DNA of 64,000 bases from NCBI GenBank assembly GCA_022414725.1, contig CM039465.1, forward strand, positions 2,774,039 through 2,838,038, written 5' to 3'. Made by a program: the position numbers and the translations under genes. The notes under the pieces were generated by a model. It was not told where the DNA came from. It saw only the letters and a list, made by a program, of their open reading frames with translations, and did no database searches. Source of the DNA: Microglena sp. YARC (taxonomy: Eukaryota > Chlorophyta > Chlorophyceae > Chlamydomonadales > Chlamydomonadaceae). Below, piece by piece: positions 27,592 through 41,300 of this stretch (the stretch's first letter is position 1; each line of letters begins with the position of its first letter).

Positions 27592-30056
27592 GACCCCCCC
27601 CCCCCATACTATCCCCTCACCTCCCTACCACCCCCAAACATACACACCTGTGCACTGACATTGGCAGAGCATCATGCAAGCATGTTTCCACCATGTACGT
27701 CTTCGTGTGCTGCTCCCCCCCCCCCCCCCCCCCAACCCAACCCAACCCCCCCAACCCCCCTCCTACCCCCCCACTCCCCATGAAGTACAAAACACTGTGC
27801 TCACCTGTGCACTGACATGAGCAGACCTTCATGCAAGTATGTTTCCACCATGTAGGTGTTGGTGGTCTGCCCCCACCCCACCCCACCCACCCCCACTCCT
27901 ACCCCCCACTCCCATGAAATACAAAATACTGTGCTCACCTGTGCACTAACAAGAGCAGGGCATCATGCAAGTACATTTCCACCATGTACGTGTTGGTGTG
28001 CTGCCCCCCACTCCCACCACCACCCACCCACCCCACCCCGTCTGCATGAAGCCCAACGCAACACATACAGCATAACAACAGTGAGTGCTCACCTGTGCAC
28101 TGACATGAGCAGGGCATCATGCAAGTATGTTTCCACCATGTACGTGTTGGTTGTGTGCATGAAGCTGTTGTTTGAGCCATCAAAGGAACGCCATACGCAA
28201 GCCGACCTGTAATGTGGGTGGGTGGGTGCGGTGGGTGGGGGGTTGGGGGGGGGGGTATATGTGTGTGTTTATGTGTGTGTATGTGTGTGTGTGTGAGTGT
28301 GTGTGTGTGTAGGTCAGTGCTTACATAAAATTATGTATGGTGTGTGTGGGGGGGGGGGGGTAGGTCAGTGCTTATATATATAATGAAAAAACAAAAAGCC
28401 ATCTAAGGAAAGCCATACTCTAGACAACCAGCACAATGGATCAAGAGGTTGGTCATGAATCCTAAATATTTTGAACATTTTGAATATTTTGTATATTTTG
28501 AATGTTTTGAAGGTTGGCAACATAAAATGAAATATTATATATCTGAATATCTCACAATATAATATAATATACATAGGGAGAGGCATCGATCTATATAGAG
28601 ATAGATCTATATAGATAGATAGATAGATAGATATTGGCGAAGCCGGATTTTTGAAAATCGGCATAGGGCACCTTACAAAAATCAAAATCTGGTTCTACAA
28701 TTATGGCATAGGGCACCATATCGTATTGCAGGTGCTTCGACTGGATTTCCCAGTGTCTATCTGATGTAACTGCATATGTTGTAGATATACACAATATATC
28801 TATTTGCTATATATAGATCTATATATATCTATATTCTTGGGCAATCTAGATCTATTTGCCGCCCCCTAAATATACAATTAAACCATCTCATAATCTCTAT
28901 ATATAAAGAAATCATGGTCATGGTCGTGGTCGTGATGGTCGTGGTGGTCGTGGTGGTGTCATCGCGTAACCGACTTAACCGACTTCCCGCCCAGCCATTT
29001 CCCGCCCAGCCAATTCACGCTCAGCCAATTCACGCTTTTAATCCCTCCTGCTTCAACTTCTGCCTGATTGGCCTCATGCGAATTCTGCCTTATGCAACCA
29101 TTGACTCCTGCGTATTATACCTGTTGCGCATCCCGCCCGATTTCTCCTTTTCCCGCCTGAGTTCATCCACCTGATTTCGGTAGCGCTACAGTTCGTCTTC
29201 CTACAAGCTTTTTGCCCTGCATCTCTGCAAGACCTTTCCCTTGCGTCAAGAGACCTGTCGCTGCGCACAACGGGAGGTGACGTGGTGAGTCAGCGGACCT
29301 GTTAGAAATGTCCGAATCGCATCCATCCCATGTCACAAACTTGACTGCAAATTCTTCCCACTGTATTGAGAAACATGTCGCTCCGCATTGTGCCATAGCA
29401 GTTACGCATCAAAGTTGACCGAATGAAAAATCTCGCTGAGCATTCTCGCCCTAACTTGACTGAACATCTAAAATTAGCAAATTGACTGCAACTTCTTCCC
29501 ACTGCAACGAGAAATATGTCGTCGCTGTGAATTGTGCTATAGCAAGCACGCGGCAAAGTTGAATGGATGAACCTAGCGATGTTTCCAAGTCTCAGATCGA
29601 GTTGACTTCGGGAGCAGTTGCGGTGAACAGGATTGTTCTTCGGCCGAACTGGATACATGCTCGCTAAGAAGAAGCTTTAGTTATGTACAGTTGCGATTGC
29701 GCAGGTTCAGCTTTTCAGTGGGGTCGACTATCGATCACAGCTGAGGTGGCAGGGAAGCAGGTCCGATGCTTTTAGCGGAGTCGGATGATGCGCAAACGTT
29801 GTCGATGCTCTTCGTCCCGTATGCCTTTCAGCTATGGCAAAGCCCACAGCTGAAGTGGAAGGAGGCAGATACGGAGTATGTGTGTGCTGGTGGGTGCGTG
29901 TATGAGGGAGGGGAGGGATGGGAGTGGGAGAGGGTGGGGGCTGGTGGGATGGCTGTGGTGGGGGAAGGGAATAAGGGATGGAGTCAGGAAATATGTCAGG
30001 AAGAGTAAGGGAGTATGTCTGTGGGTGGGGTGGGGTGGGGTGAGGGGAAGATAACT

Positions 30057-30090
<34 letters not shown>

Positions 30091-33000
30091 TAAAAGGGAT
30101 ATGCATCCGTCAATGTTTGAAGTTGCATGCACTGCAGAGAAAACCTCTTGGCAACCCCAAAACAGGTGTGGCCAACGGGAGGGGAGGGGGAGGGGGCGGT
30201 TAATGGTTTGGTGGTGGTGGTGTGTGAATGAGGGGGGTTTTCAAGTGTAAACCATTATGTAACCAGCCCCAAATAGGTGTGGCCAAAGGCCAAACGGGCA
30301 CCGTACTATGATTGGGTGTGGGGGGGGGTCTTGAGAGTGAGAGAAGGTGTGAGTAGGTGTGAGAGTAGGTGAGAGTAGGTGTGGCCACCGGCCACACGGG
30401 CTACTGTACTAGTCTAATATAAAAGTATTAAAAACGTAATGAGAATAAAAAATCCTTATCTATGTAGCACAAACTCAGGGCCTCCGTCGGTGAAACGATT
30501 TGCTGGGGCCCAGGTCATCAGTGCTTGTAATCTGTTAGCCCCTCCCGAGGTTGAGCAAGTCCCTTCAGGCTATTTGACTACCCCTGGGCTACATACATAA
30601 CATAGATACCATATATATTTATAGGGAACGGCAATATGGTATCATATGAGATCTGGGTCCTGCTCTAGGGGTTTAATACCTACGTCACCAAAACGGTGGT
30701 TATGAGTTTGGTTTGTTTGTTCTCGACACACCCCTGATGTAATGGTTTTGTTTGCTTTGTGGGTACTTTTTCTTTTTGTTTAAGCATAGAGCCTCTTACA
30801 CCCTCGTGGTGTCAAGTAGTGTAGTGTAGTGTAGTGTAGTGTAGTGTAGTGTAGTGTAGTGTAGTGTAGTGTAGTGTAATGTGATGTGATGTGATGTGAT
30901 GTAATGTAATGTAATGTAATCATATGATGCCGGCGGCCTGGCTAGGCTAAATTGTCCCATTTATACACAATATCATGCGATGCAATTTGTATGATAGCAT
31001 GTGATATCGTACTCGCCTTTGGTCAACATCATGTGCTATGCCGGTCCCTACATATATACATGCCCTTGGGGAGCAATAGTCAAGAAATGCTTGAACAAGA
31101 AGCATTTACATTTTTCCTCGTAATTATTCATACAATGTTTTACATCCTTGAACATGGAACATTTACATTGTTCCTGGTAAATAATTTACATACTTGAACA
31201 AGGAGCATTTACATTGTTCACATGCTTGCACAAGGAGCATTTACATTGTTCACATGCTTGCACAAGGAGCATTTACATTGTTCACATGCTTGCACAAGGA
31301 GCATTTACATTGTTCCTGGTAATTATTTTTACATTTTGTTACATGCTTCAATAAAGAACATTTACATTTTTTCACGTGCTTGAACAAGGAGCATTTACAT
31401 TTTTCTTGGTAATTATGTTTATATTTTTTACATGCTTGAACTAGGAGCATTTGCATTTTTTCACGTGCTTGAACAAGGAGCATTTACATTGTTCCTGGTA
31501 ATTATGTTTACGTTCTGTTACATGCTTCAATAAGGAACATTTACATTTGTTCACGTGCTTGAACAAGGAGCATTTACATTTTTCTTGGTAATTATTTTTA
31601 TGTTTGTTACATGCTTGAACTAGGAGCATTTACATTTTTCACATACTTGCACAAGGAACATTTACATTGTTCACATGCTTGCACAAGGAGCATTTACATT
31701 GTTCCTGGTAATTATTTTTACATTTTGTTACATGCTTGAATAAGGAACATTTACATTTGTTCACGTGCTTGAACAAAGAGCAATTACATTTTTCTTGGTA
31801 ATTAGTTTTATATTTTTTACATGCTTGAACTAGGAGCATTTACATTTTTTCACGTGCTTGAACAAGGAGCATTTACATTGTTCCTGGTAATTATGTTTAC
31901 GTTTTGTTACATGCTTGAATAAGGAACATTTACATTTGTTCACGTGCTTGAACAAAGAGCATTTACATTTTTCTTGGTAATTATTTTTATATATTTGTAC
32001 ATGCTTGAACTAGGAGCATTTACATTTTTCGTGGAATTTGTTTAACATTGTTTAACATTGTTGTACATGCTTGAACGAGGAGCATTTACATTTTTCGTGG
32101 AATATGTTTTACATTGTTTAACATTGTTTAACATTGTTTTACACGCTTGAACGAGGAGCATTTATATGTTTCCTGGTAATTATTTTTATATGTTTTACAT
32201 GCTTGAACGAGGAGCATTTACATTTTTACAACCAGGCCAAAGGGACTGGCCCAATCGTGACAGGAAGGTCTAACAAAGCATAGTGTAGTGAGTGTTGTAG
32301 TCCAGAATATTCCATTGACCAAATTGGCCAGTGCTTTAGCGCACTTGAAAAACAAAACTGCGTTTTGTAGTGCAAACAGCGCAAAAATTGCTTGCTGCGC
32401 CCACAGGGCGGGGGTGCAAAAACTGCGTGAAACGCGCAGTGGGGCTCAAAAAGGCAACGCGCCAGCGCGCATAAGCACGCGCTTGGAAGTACCCTGGACA
32501 GGAAGTGTCAGAATGGTGAACTACAGGCACACAGTTGCTATATCGGTATCTAGATCTAGACACCGATGTAGCATCCGTGTGCCTGTAGTTCACCATTTAG
32601 ACAGGAAGGTCTAACAAAGCATAGTGGAGTGACTGTTGTGGTCCTCTTGTTGTGTACAGGTGTTTAAGGGTTCAGGGTTCAGGTTGGTATTAATTTGTAG
32701 TGGGTGTTGTGGTCCTCTTGTTGTTTACAGGTGTTTAAGGGTTCAGGGTTCAGGGTTTAGGTTGGTATTAATTTGTAGTGAGTGTTATGGTCCTCTTGTT
32801 GTTTACAGGTGTTTAAGGGTTCAGGGTTCAGGGTTCAGGGTTCCACATCTTATGCTTGATGCTTGCACTTCAGCATTAAAATGCTGCACTACACCCTCCC
32901 CTAGCCTTTCTCCTACCCTTTCCCACCCTTCCATGCCCTTTCCTCCACCCTTCCCCATTCTCCCCCCACTCTTTCCCACCCTTCCATATCCTTCCTTCCA

Positions 33001-35092
33001 CCCTTTGCCACCCTTTCCCCCACCCTTTTCTACCCTTCCCATACCCTTCGCCACCCTTTCCCCCACCCTTCCCTACCCTTCCCATACCCTTCCCCACCCT
33101 TTCCCCCACCCTTTCCCCCACCCTTTCCTACCCTTCCCATACCCTTCCCACCCTTTCCCCCACCCTTTCCCCCACCCTTTCCTACCCTTCCCATACCATT
33201 CCCCACCCTTTCCCCCACCCTTTCCTACCCTTCCCATACCCTTCCCCACCCTTTCCCCCACCCTTTCCTACCCTTCCATACCCTTCCCCACCCTTTCCCC
33301 CACCCTTTCCTACCCTTCCCATACCCTTCCCCACCCTTTTCCCCACCCTTTCCCATTCTTCCCCCCACCCTTCCTCCCACCCTTCCCCCACCCACCCCCC
33401 CATCCTTGGGCCCACCCTTCCCCCACCATTCCCCATACCCTTCCTTCCACCCTTCCCCCCACCCTTTTCCCCACCCTTCCCCATACCCTTTCCCCCACCC
33501 TTCCATTCCCTTCCCTACCCTGCCCCCCATCATCCCCCACCCTGCCCCTCATCTTACCCTTGATGCTTGCACTTCTTACCCTTGATGCTTGTACATCTTA
33601 CCCTTGATGCTTGTACTTCTTACCCTTGATGCTTGTACTTCTTACCCTTGATGCTTGTACTTCTTACCCTTGATGCTTGTACTTCTTACCCTTGATGCTT
33701 GTACTTCTTACCCTTGATGCTTGTACTTCTTACCCTTGATGCTTGTACTTCTTACCCTTGATGCTTGTACTTCTTACCCTTGATGCTTGTACTCCTTACC
33801 CTTGATGCTTGTACTTCTTACCCTTGATGCTTGTACTTCTTACCCTTGATGCTTGTACTTCTCACCCTTGATGCTTGTACTTCTTACCCTTCCCCACCCT
33901 TTCCCCCACCCTTTCCCTACCCTTCCCCACCCTTCCCTACCTTTCCCCACCCTCACCCAACCTGCCTGGAATCTTACCAGGGTACTTCCATTGACCAAAT
34001 TGGCCAGCGCTGTAACGCACTTGAAAATAAAAAAAACTGCGCTTTGTAGTGCAAAAAGCGCAAACATTGCTTGCTGCGCCCACAGTGGGTTGCAGTGGGG
34101 CTCAAAAAGGCAGCGCGCCAGCGCGCAAAAGCGCGCGCTCGGGAGTACCCGGCATCTCACCCTTGATGCTTGTACTACATCATTCGAGTATTGTACTGCC
34201 CCTCATCTTACCCTTGATGCTTGTACTCCAGCATACGAGTATTGTACTGCCCCTCATCTTACCCTTGATGCTTGTACTCCAGCATTCGAGTATTGTACTG
34301 CCCCTCATCTTACCCTTGATGCTTGTACTACATCATTCGAGTATTGTACTGCCCCTCATCTTACCCTTGATGCTTGTACTCCAACATTCGAGTATTGTAC
34401 TGCCCCTCATCTTACCCTTGATGCTTGTACTCCAGCATTCGAGTATTGTACTGCCCCTCATCTTACCCTTGATGCTTGTACTACATCATTCGAGTATTGT
34501 ACTGCCCCTCATCTTACCCTTGATGCTTGTACTCCAACATTCGAGTATTGTACTGCCCCTCATCTTACCCTTGATGCTTGTACTCCAGCATTCGAGTATT
34601 GTACTGCCCCTCATCTTACCCTTGATGCTTGTACTCCAGCATTCGAGTATTGTACTGCCCCTCATCTTACCCTTGATGCTTGTACTCCAGCATTCGAGTA
34701 TTGTACTCGGCAGGAATGTCATAAACATATATGAAGGGCCGCTTCCTCGTCGTCTTCACCGCTCTATCCTTACTCTCCTGCTCCCGTGCTGGTTGCCTTT
34801 GCGGGTCTAGCATGACACGGGGTAACTTAGCTGACGCCGCCAGCCTAGGCCGGGCCGTGCCAATATTTGCTGCAGCAAGGGTGTGTGTGTGTGTGTGTAT
34901 GTGCGTGTGTGTGTGTGTGTGTATGAAAGGACGCTTCCCCGTCATCTTCACAGCTGTATTCTCTCCCTCCTGCTCTCGTGCTGGTTGCCTTTGCGGGTCT
35001 AGCAAGACACGGGGTAACTTAGCAGACGCCGCCAACCAAAGCCAGCCATGCCAATATTTGCTGCAGCAAGTGTGTGTGTTTGTTTGTACGTG

Positions 35093-35127
<35 letters not shown>

Positions 35128-35295
35128 GTATGAAAGGACGCTTCCCCGTCATCTTCACAGCTTTATCCTCTCCCTCCTGCTCTCGTGCTGGTTGCCTTTG
35201 CGGGTATAGCAAGACACGGGGTAACTTAGCAGACGCCGCCAACCAAAGCCGGGCCATGCCAATATTTGCTGCAGCAAGTGTGTGTGTTTGTTTGT

Positions 35296-35340
<45 letters not shown>

Positions 35341-38300
35341 AAAGGAAGCTTCCCCGTCATCTTCACAGCTTTATCCTCCCCCTCCTGCTCTCGTGCTGGT
35401 TGCCTTTGCGGGTCTAGCAAGACACGGGGTAACTTAGCTGACGCCGCCAGCCAAGGCCGGGCCGTGCCAATATTTGCTGCAGCAAGGGTGTGTGTGCGTG
35501 TGCGTGTGTGTGTGTGTGTGAAAGGACGCTTCCCCGTCATCTTCACAGCTTTATTCTCTCCCTCCTGCTCTCGTGCTGGTTGCCTTTGCGGGTCTAGCAA
35601 GACACGGGGTAACTTAGCAGACGCCGCCAACCAAAGCCGGGCCATGCCAATATTTGCTGCAGCAAGTGTGTGTGTTTGTTTGTACGTGTGTGGGTGTGTG
35701 TGTGTGTGTGTGAAAGGACGCTTCCCCGTCATCTTCACAGCTTTATTCTCTCCCTCCTGCTCTCGTGCTGGTTGCCTTTGCGGGTCTAGCAAGACACGGG
35801 GTAACTTAGCAGACGCCGCCAGCCAAGCCCGGGCCATGCATTGAACCCGCAACCCCCAAAACATAGGGTCCATTTATATACCGAGCTGGAAATGAAGAAA
35901 ACTGCCCTTATCCCCAGGCCCAACCTCATGTAACATTGATGGTGATGATGTCACTTGGTCCGTGTGCCCACAAACTGATTGTATTGTCTGAGTTACTTTT
36001 TCTTGCTCCACATATGGCGCATGGTTATGGGAGCAGCACCAGTAGATAGGCCTTTTCAAGCTATACAAAATGCACCATAATTTGACCCCCTAATTATTAT
36101 TGTGGGGGGAGATAAAGGTCTCCAAGTGGGTTCTGGAGCCGGTGGGTGGGTGGGTGGTAAACTCAGCCCTCTGTAGGGAAAAAGGGCATGGAATCTGAGG
36201 ATGTTATTTCTGCGCCCCCCTCGCATTAAATGTAATTATTATATAACAATTAAAAAAAACTAAGTCACCTACATGGCTCCATTGGTAGTCCGGCCTTTTT
36301 GCGTGTTATAAAATGTAACAATTAAATTAAATGCAATGATTAAATTAAATGTAATCATTAATTTGCAACTTAATAATTTAATTATCATTCAGTAATAAAT
36401 AATGTTTGAGCCCCCTCAGTCACCTACATGGTTCCATTGGTAGGCCGGCCTTTTTGCGTGCACAGTCGGTGCCATACCAGCCCTCGTAGCACTTGCAGAA
36501 GCCATACACGCATTCGCCCAGGCCAGAGCACTGCACAGGCATGTTACAAATGTTTAGAGGAAACTACACAAGTACGTATGTTTGTTTACCACAGTCGCCC
36601 TGGCCAGAGCACTGCACAGGTGTGTTTCAAATGTTAAGGGCATGCGACATATGTATGTATATTTGTGAATCACAGTCGGGACCATACCAGCCCTCATAGC
36701 ACTTGCAGAAGCCATACACGCATTCACCCTGGCCAGAACATTGCACAGGTGTGTTACAAATGTTTAGGGCATGCTACATATGCATGTCTGTATGTATATC
36801 ACTGTCAGTACCATGCTAGCCCTCATAGCACTTGCAGAAGCCGTGCACGCATTCGCCCTGGCCAGAGCACTGCATAGGCATGTTACGAATGTTTAGGGCA
36901 TGCTACATATGCATGTTTGCTTGTTTATCACAGTCCGTTCCATGCCAGACCTCGTAGCACTTGCAGATGCCATACACGCATTCGCCCTGGCCAGAGCACT
37001 GCACAGGCATGTTACGAATGTTTAGAGGAAACTACATAAGTACGAACGTTTGTTTATCACAGTCGCCCTGGTCAGAGCACTGCAAACGCATGTTACAAAA
37101 GTTTAGGGCATGCAACGTATGCATGTATGTTTGTGTATCACAGTCCGTTCCATGCCAGACCTCGTAGCACTTGCAGAAGCCATACACGCATTCGCCCTGG
37201 CCTGGTTTTTTTTATCATTATCACGCCCTGGCCAGAGCACTGCATAGGCGTGTTACGGATGCTTAGGGCATGCTGCATTGCATATATGTTTGTGTATCAC
37301 ATTCGGTACCATGCCAGCCTTCGTAGCACTTGCAGAAGCCATACACGCATTCACCCTGGCCAGAGCACTGTGCAGGCATGTTATGAATGTTTAGGGCATG
37401 CTACAACTGCATTTTTTTATCACATTCGCCATGGCCAGAACACTGCACAGGCATGTTACAAATGTTTAGGGCAAGCTACAGAAGTACGCTTGTTTGTTTA
37501 TTTTTTTAGCCCCTTTCAGTGATACACATTGGTCTAGTGATAGACCAAATCGCTTTGAGGATTAAGAGTCGGGGGTTCGATTCCCCCTACGGTCGCTCTT
37601 AGCGTTGCAGGTCGTTGTCAAACGCGATGGTAGCTTGTCCAGTTGAGGTATAAGACCGCTCTCTACCCGTGTACGACGGGTTCCCTTAACACCACGCCCC
37701 ACCAGGCGTTATCATTATGTATGTGTATATATCACAGTCAGTGCCATGCCAGCCCTCATAGCACTTGCAGAAGCCATACACATATTCACCCAGGTCAGAG
37801 CACTGCACAGGCATGTTAAGAATGTTTAGGGCATGCTACATATGCATGTTTGTTTGTTTATCACAGTCGAGACCATACCAGACCTCGTAGCACTTGCAGA
37901 AGCCATACACACATTCACCCTGGTCAGAGCACTACGCAGGCATGCTACACATGTTAAGAAACAAGCTACTTATGCATGTGTGTTTGTTTATCACATTCGC
38001 CCTGGTCAGAGCACTGCACAGGCATGTTAGGAATGTGTAGGGCATAGTTTTAGGTTATGTTTAGGCCATATTTTAGGACCTGGTTTAAGGCATGTTTAGG
38101 GGATAGTCATGCAGGCCCAAAAGTACGTACGTCTGTTAATCACATTCCCTCTGACCAGAGCACTGCAAGCCTCAGTCAGACTGACCTCAAATCAATACAT
38201 AAATAGTATACCTAATTATGAAGGTGAGGGAGGCCGCCTGTTTGCCTGCAGTGGGGCCAACCACCAAAGCCTGCACAGACACACATGTGATATTGGTTAG

Positions 38301-41300
38301 GAGGCTCTCTGTACGCACACCACATGCATGCACGCACATGAGATATTGGTTAGGAGGCTCTCTGTACGCACGCCACATGCATGCAGCATTCATGGGTAAA
38401 TGAATGTCTGAAGATGAGTGTTAGCAGGGTTACCACCTTGACCACCTAAACCACCAGCACTGCCAGCAGCACTACCAGCACCACCTTCACCACCACCACC
38501 CTGGTTGCATTCATGGGTAAATGACTGTCAGCCTGTTAGCTTGCACTGGGGCCACTCAACAAAGACTGCCCTCAAACATCACCATTACCTGATTAGGACA
38601 GGAGCCTTCTTCACGTATCTGGCATCGTGTTGTGTATCAAGTATTCACCATCCATCTTCCTTGTATATCAATAAAAACTATTAACATACCCTTATGGCCT
38701 ATAAGACTATCCCCTTGACCAAAATTGTATATCAAAATTGTATTGTATATTAATATTATATTATTAATATTGTGTATTAATTAACACTGCTATAACGCAC
38801 CCTTATGGCCTACGTGAATCTCCCCCCTGTCCACGCCCTTTCCCCCCCCAGATCCCTCCTCAGACTGTCCCCATACATCACTATCACCTGATTAGGGCAG
38901 AGGCCTTCTTTCACTATCTGGCAGTACTCCCCACCCATGATACTTGCATATTAATAAACACTTCTAGAACATACCCTTTTGGCTTGCATGACTCTTCCCC
39001 CCAGTCCACCCACTTCCCCCCCAGTCGTATACTAGAACATAGCCTTTAGGCTTGCACTACTACACAGCCTTTAGGCTTGCACTACTACATAGCCTTTAGG
39101 CTTGCACTACTACATAGCCTTTAGGCTTGCACTACTACATAGCCTTTAGGCTTGCACTACTACATAGCCTTTAGGCTTGCACTACTACATAGCCTTTAGG
39201 CTTGCACTTCTAGAACATAGCCTTTAGGCTTGCACTACTACATAGCCTTTAGGCTTGCACTACTACATAGCCTTTAGGCTTGCACTTCTAGAACATAGCC
39301 TTTAGGCTTGCACAACTCTTCCCCCCAGTCCACCTACTTCACCCCAGATCCCTCCTCAGGCTGCCCCATACAACACCATTACCTGATTAAGACAGAAGCC
39401 TTCTTCACGTATCTGGCAGCATTCCCCATCCATGTTCCTTGTATGATAATAATTACTAAACACTACTAGAACATACCCTTTAGGCCTAATTAACTCTCCC
39501 CCCCAATCCACCCCTCCCCCCTAGATCTCTCCTCAGACTTCCCATGACATCACCATCACCTGATTAGGGCAGAAGACTTCTTTCACTTTCTGGCAGTACT
39601 CCCCATCCATGTTACTTGCATCTTAATAAACACTACTAACATACCCTTTTGGCCTACGTGAATCTCCCCCCTGTCCACGCCCTTTCCCCCCCCAGATCCC
39701 TCCTCAGACTGTTCCCATACATCACTATCACCTGATTAGGGCAGAAGACTTCTTTCACTTTCTGGCAGCATTCCTCATCCATGTTCCCTGTATATTGATA
39801 AACAGCACTAAAACATACCCTTTAGGCCTATGTGAATCTCCCCCCCATCCACGCCCTTCCCACACCCCTTCCCCCCCAGATCCCTCCTCAAACTGTCCCC
39901 ATACATAGGAGGGGGGAAGCTACCCTCCAGTGAGCTAGCATCCATAAGCCAGATCTCCTATACCCTAAACCCTAAACCCTAAACCCTATATCCTAAACCC
40001 CTAAACTCGAGGAGGATCTGGCTTGAGGATGTTAGCTCACTGAAGGGTAGCTTCCTCCTCCCCCCCCCCCCCCCCCATACATCAACAATACCTGATTGGG
40101 GCAGAAGCCTTCTTTCATGATCTGGCAGTATTCCCCATCGATGCCATCAAGAGAGCAGCCACAGGTTGCGCTGCAAACACACACGGGGTTGTTGATGAGG
40201 TGAGACGTGGCATTGCTGCCCATATGTATCTTAACAGTCCAGGGGGGTTAATAGGCTAAAGGGTCTTACCCAGCCTCAAACCCCCATCAGTCACCCCCCC
40301 CACACCCACACAACACACCACACAACACACTAGACAGCCATAGCCTCCCATATCCATCATTGGCACCTGTGTGTACCTATACAGTCCAGGGGTAGCTAAA
40401 TAGGCGAAAGGTACTTGCTCAACCTCCAACCTCCACCAGTCACCCCCCCCACACACACACACCACACCACACCACACCACACCACACCACACCACACCAC
40501 ACCACACCACACCACACACTAGATAGCCATAGCCTCCCATATCCATCATTGGCACCTGTGTGTACCTATACAGTCCAGGGGTAGCCAAAAAGGCGAAAGG
40601 GACTTGCTCAACCTCCAACCTCCACCAGTCACCCCCCCCCCCCCCCACACACACACACACACACCACACCACACAACACACCACACTAGATAGCCATAGC
40701 CTCCCATATCCATCATTGGCACCTGTGTGTACCTATACAGTCCAGGGGTAGCAAAAAAGGCTAAATAGACTAGCTCAACCAGGTCATATGCACTCCTCAC
40801 ACCTTCGCGGCCATTTAATGCCTGAAATACACAAACGCTAAGAGGTAACGAGTTGCATTGAAGGGTCATATCATCCTGACAATACTTGTACTCCCCATCA
40901 TGTTGACTGGCCCAATTGCTTGGTGGTGTTGGTGGTGTTGGTAGTGGAAGACATAGGGTACCAGGTACTGGGTGCGGGTAAGCTCATGGAAACACTCTGA
41001 AGTACTCCCCATCATGTTGACTGGCTCAACTGCTTGGTGGTGTTGGTGGTGTTGGTGGTGTTGGTGGTGTTTCTGGTGTTGCTGGTGTTGGTGGTGTTGG
41101 TGGTGGAAGACATAGGGTACCAGGTACCGGGTGCGGGTAAGCTCATGGAAACACTCTGAAGTACTCCCCATCATGTTGACTGGCTCAACTGCTTGGTGGT
41201 GTTGGTGGTGTTGGTGGTGTTGCTGGTGTTGGTGGTGTTGGTGGTGTTGGTGGTGTTGATGGTGTTGGTGGTGTTGGTGGTGGAAGACATAGGGTACCAG

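Noticed and set aside
32636..33607. 323-codon Pro/Phe-rich frame and minus-strand Gly-rich frames
   Set aside because: CCCACCCTTTCC minisatellite.
34731..35873. Plus-strand frames [14 protein letters not shown] repeated
   Set aside because: Antisense shadow of the exon 9 5'-half array.
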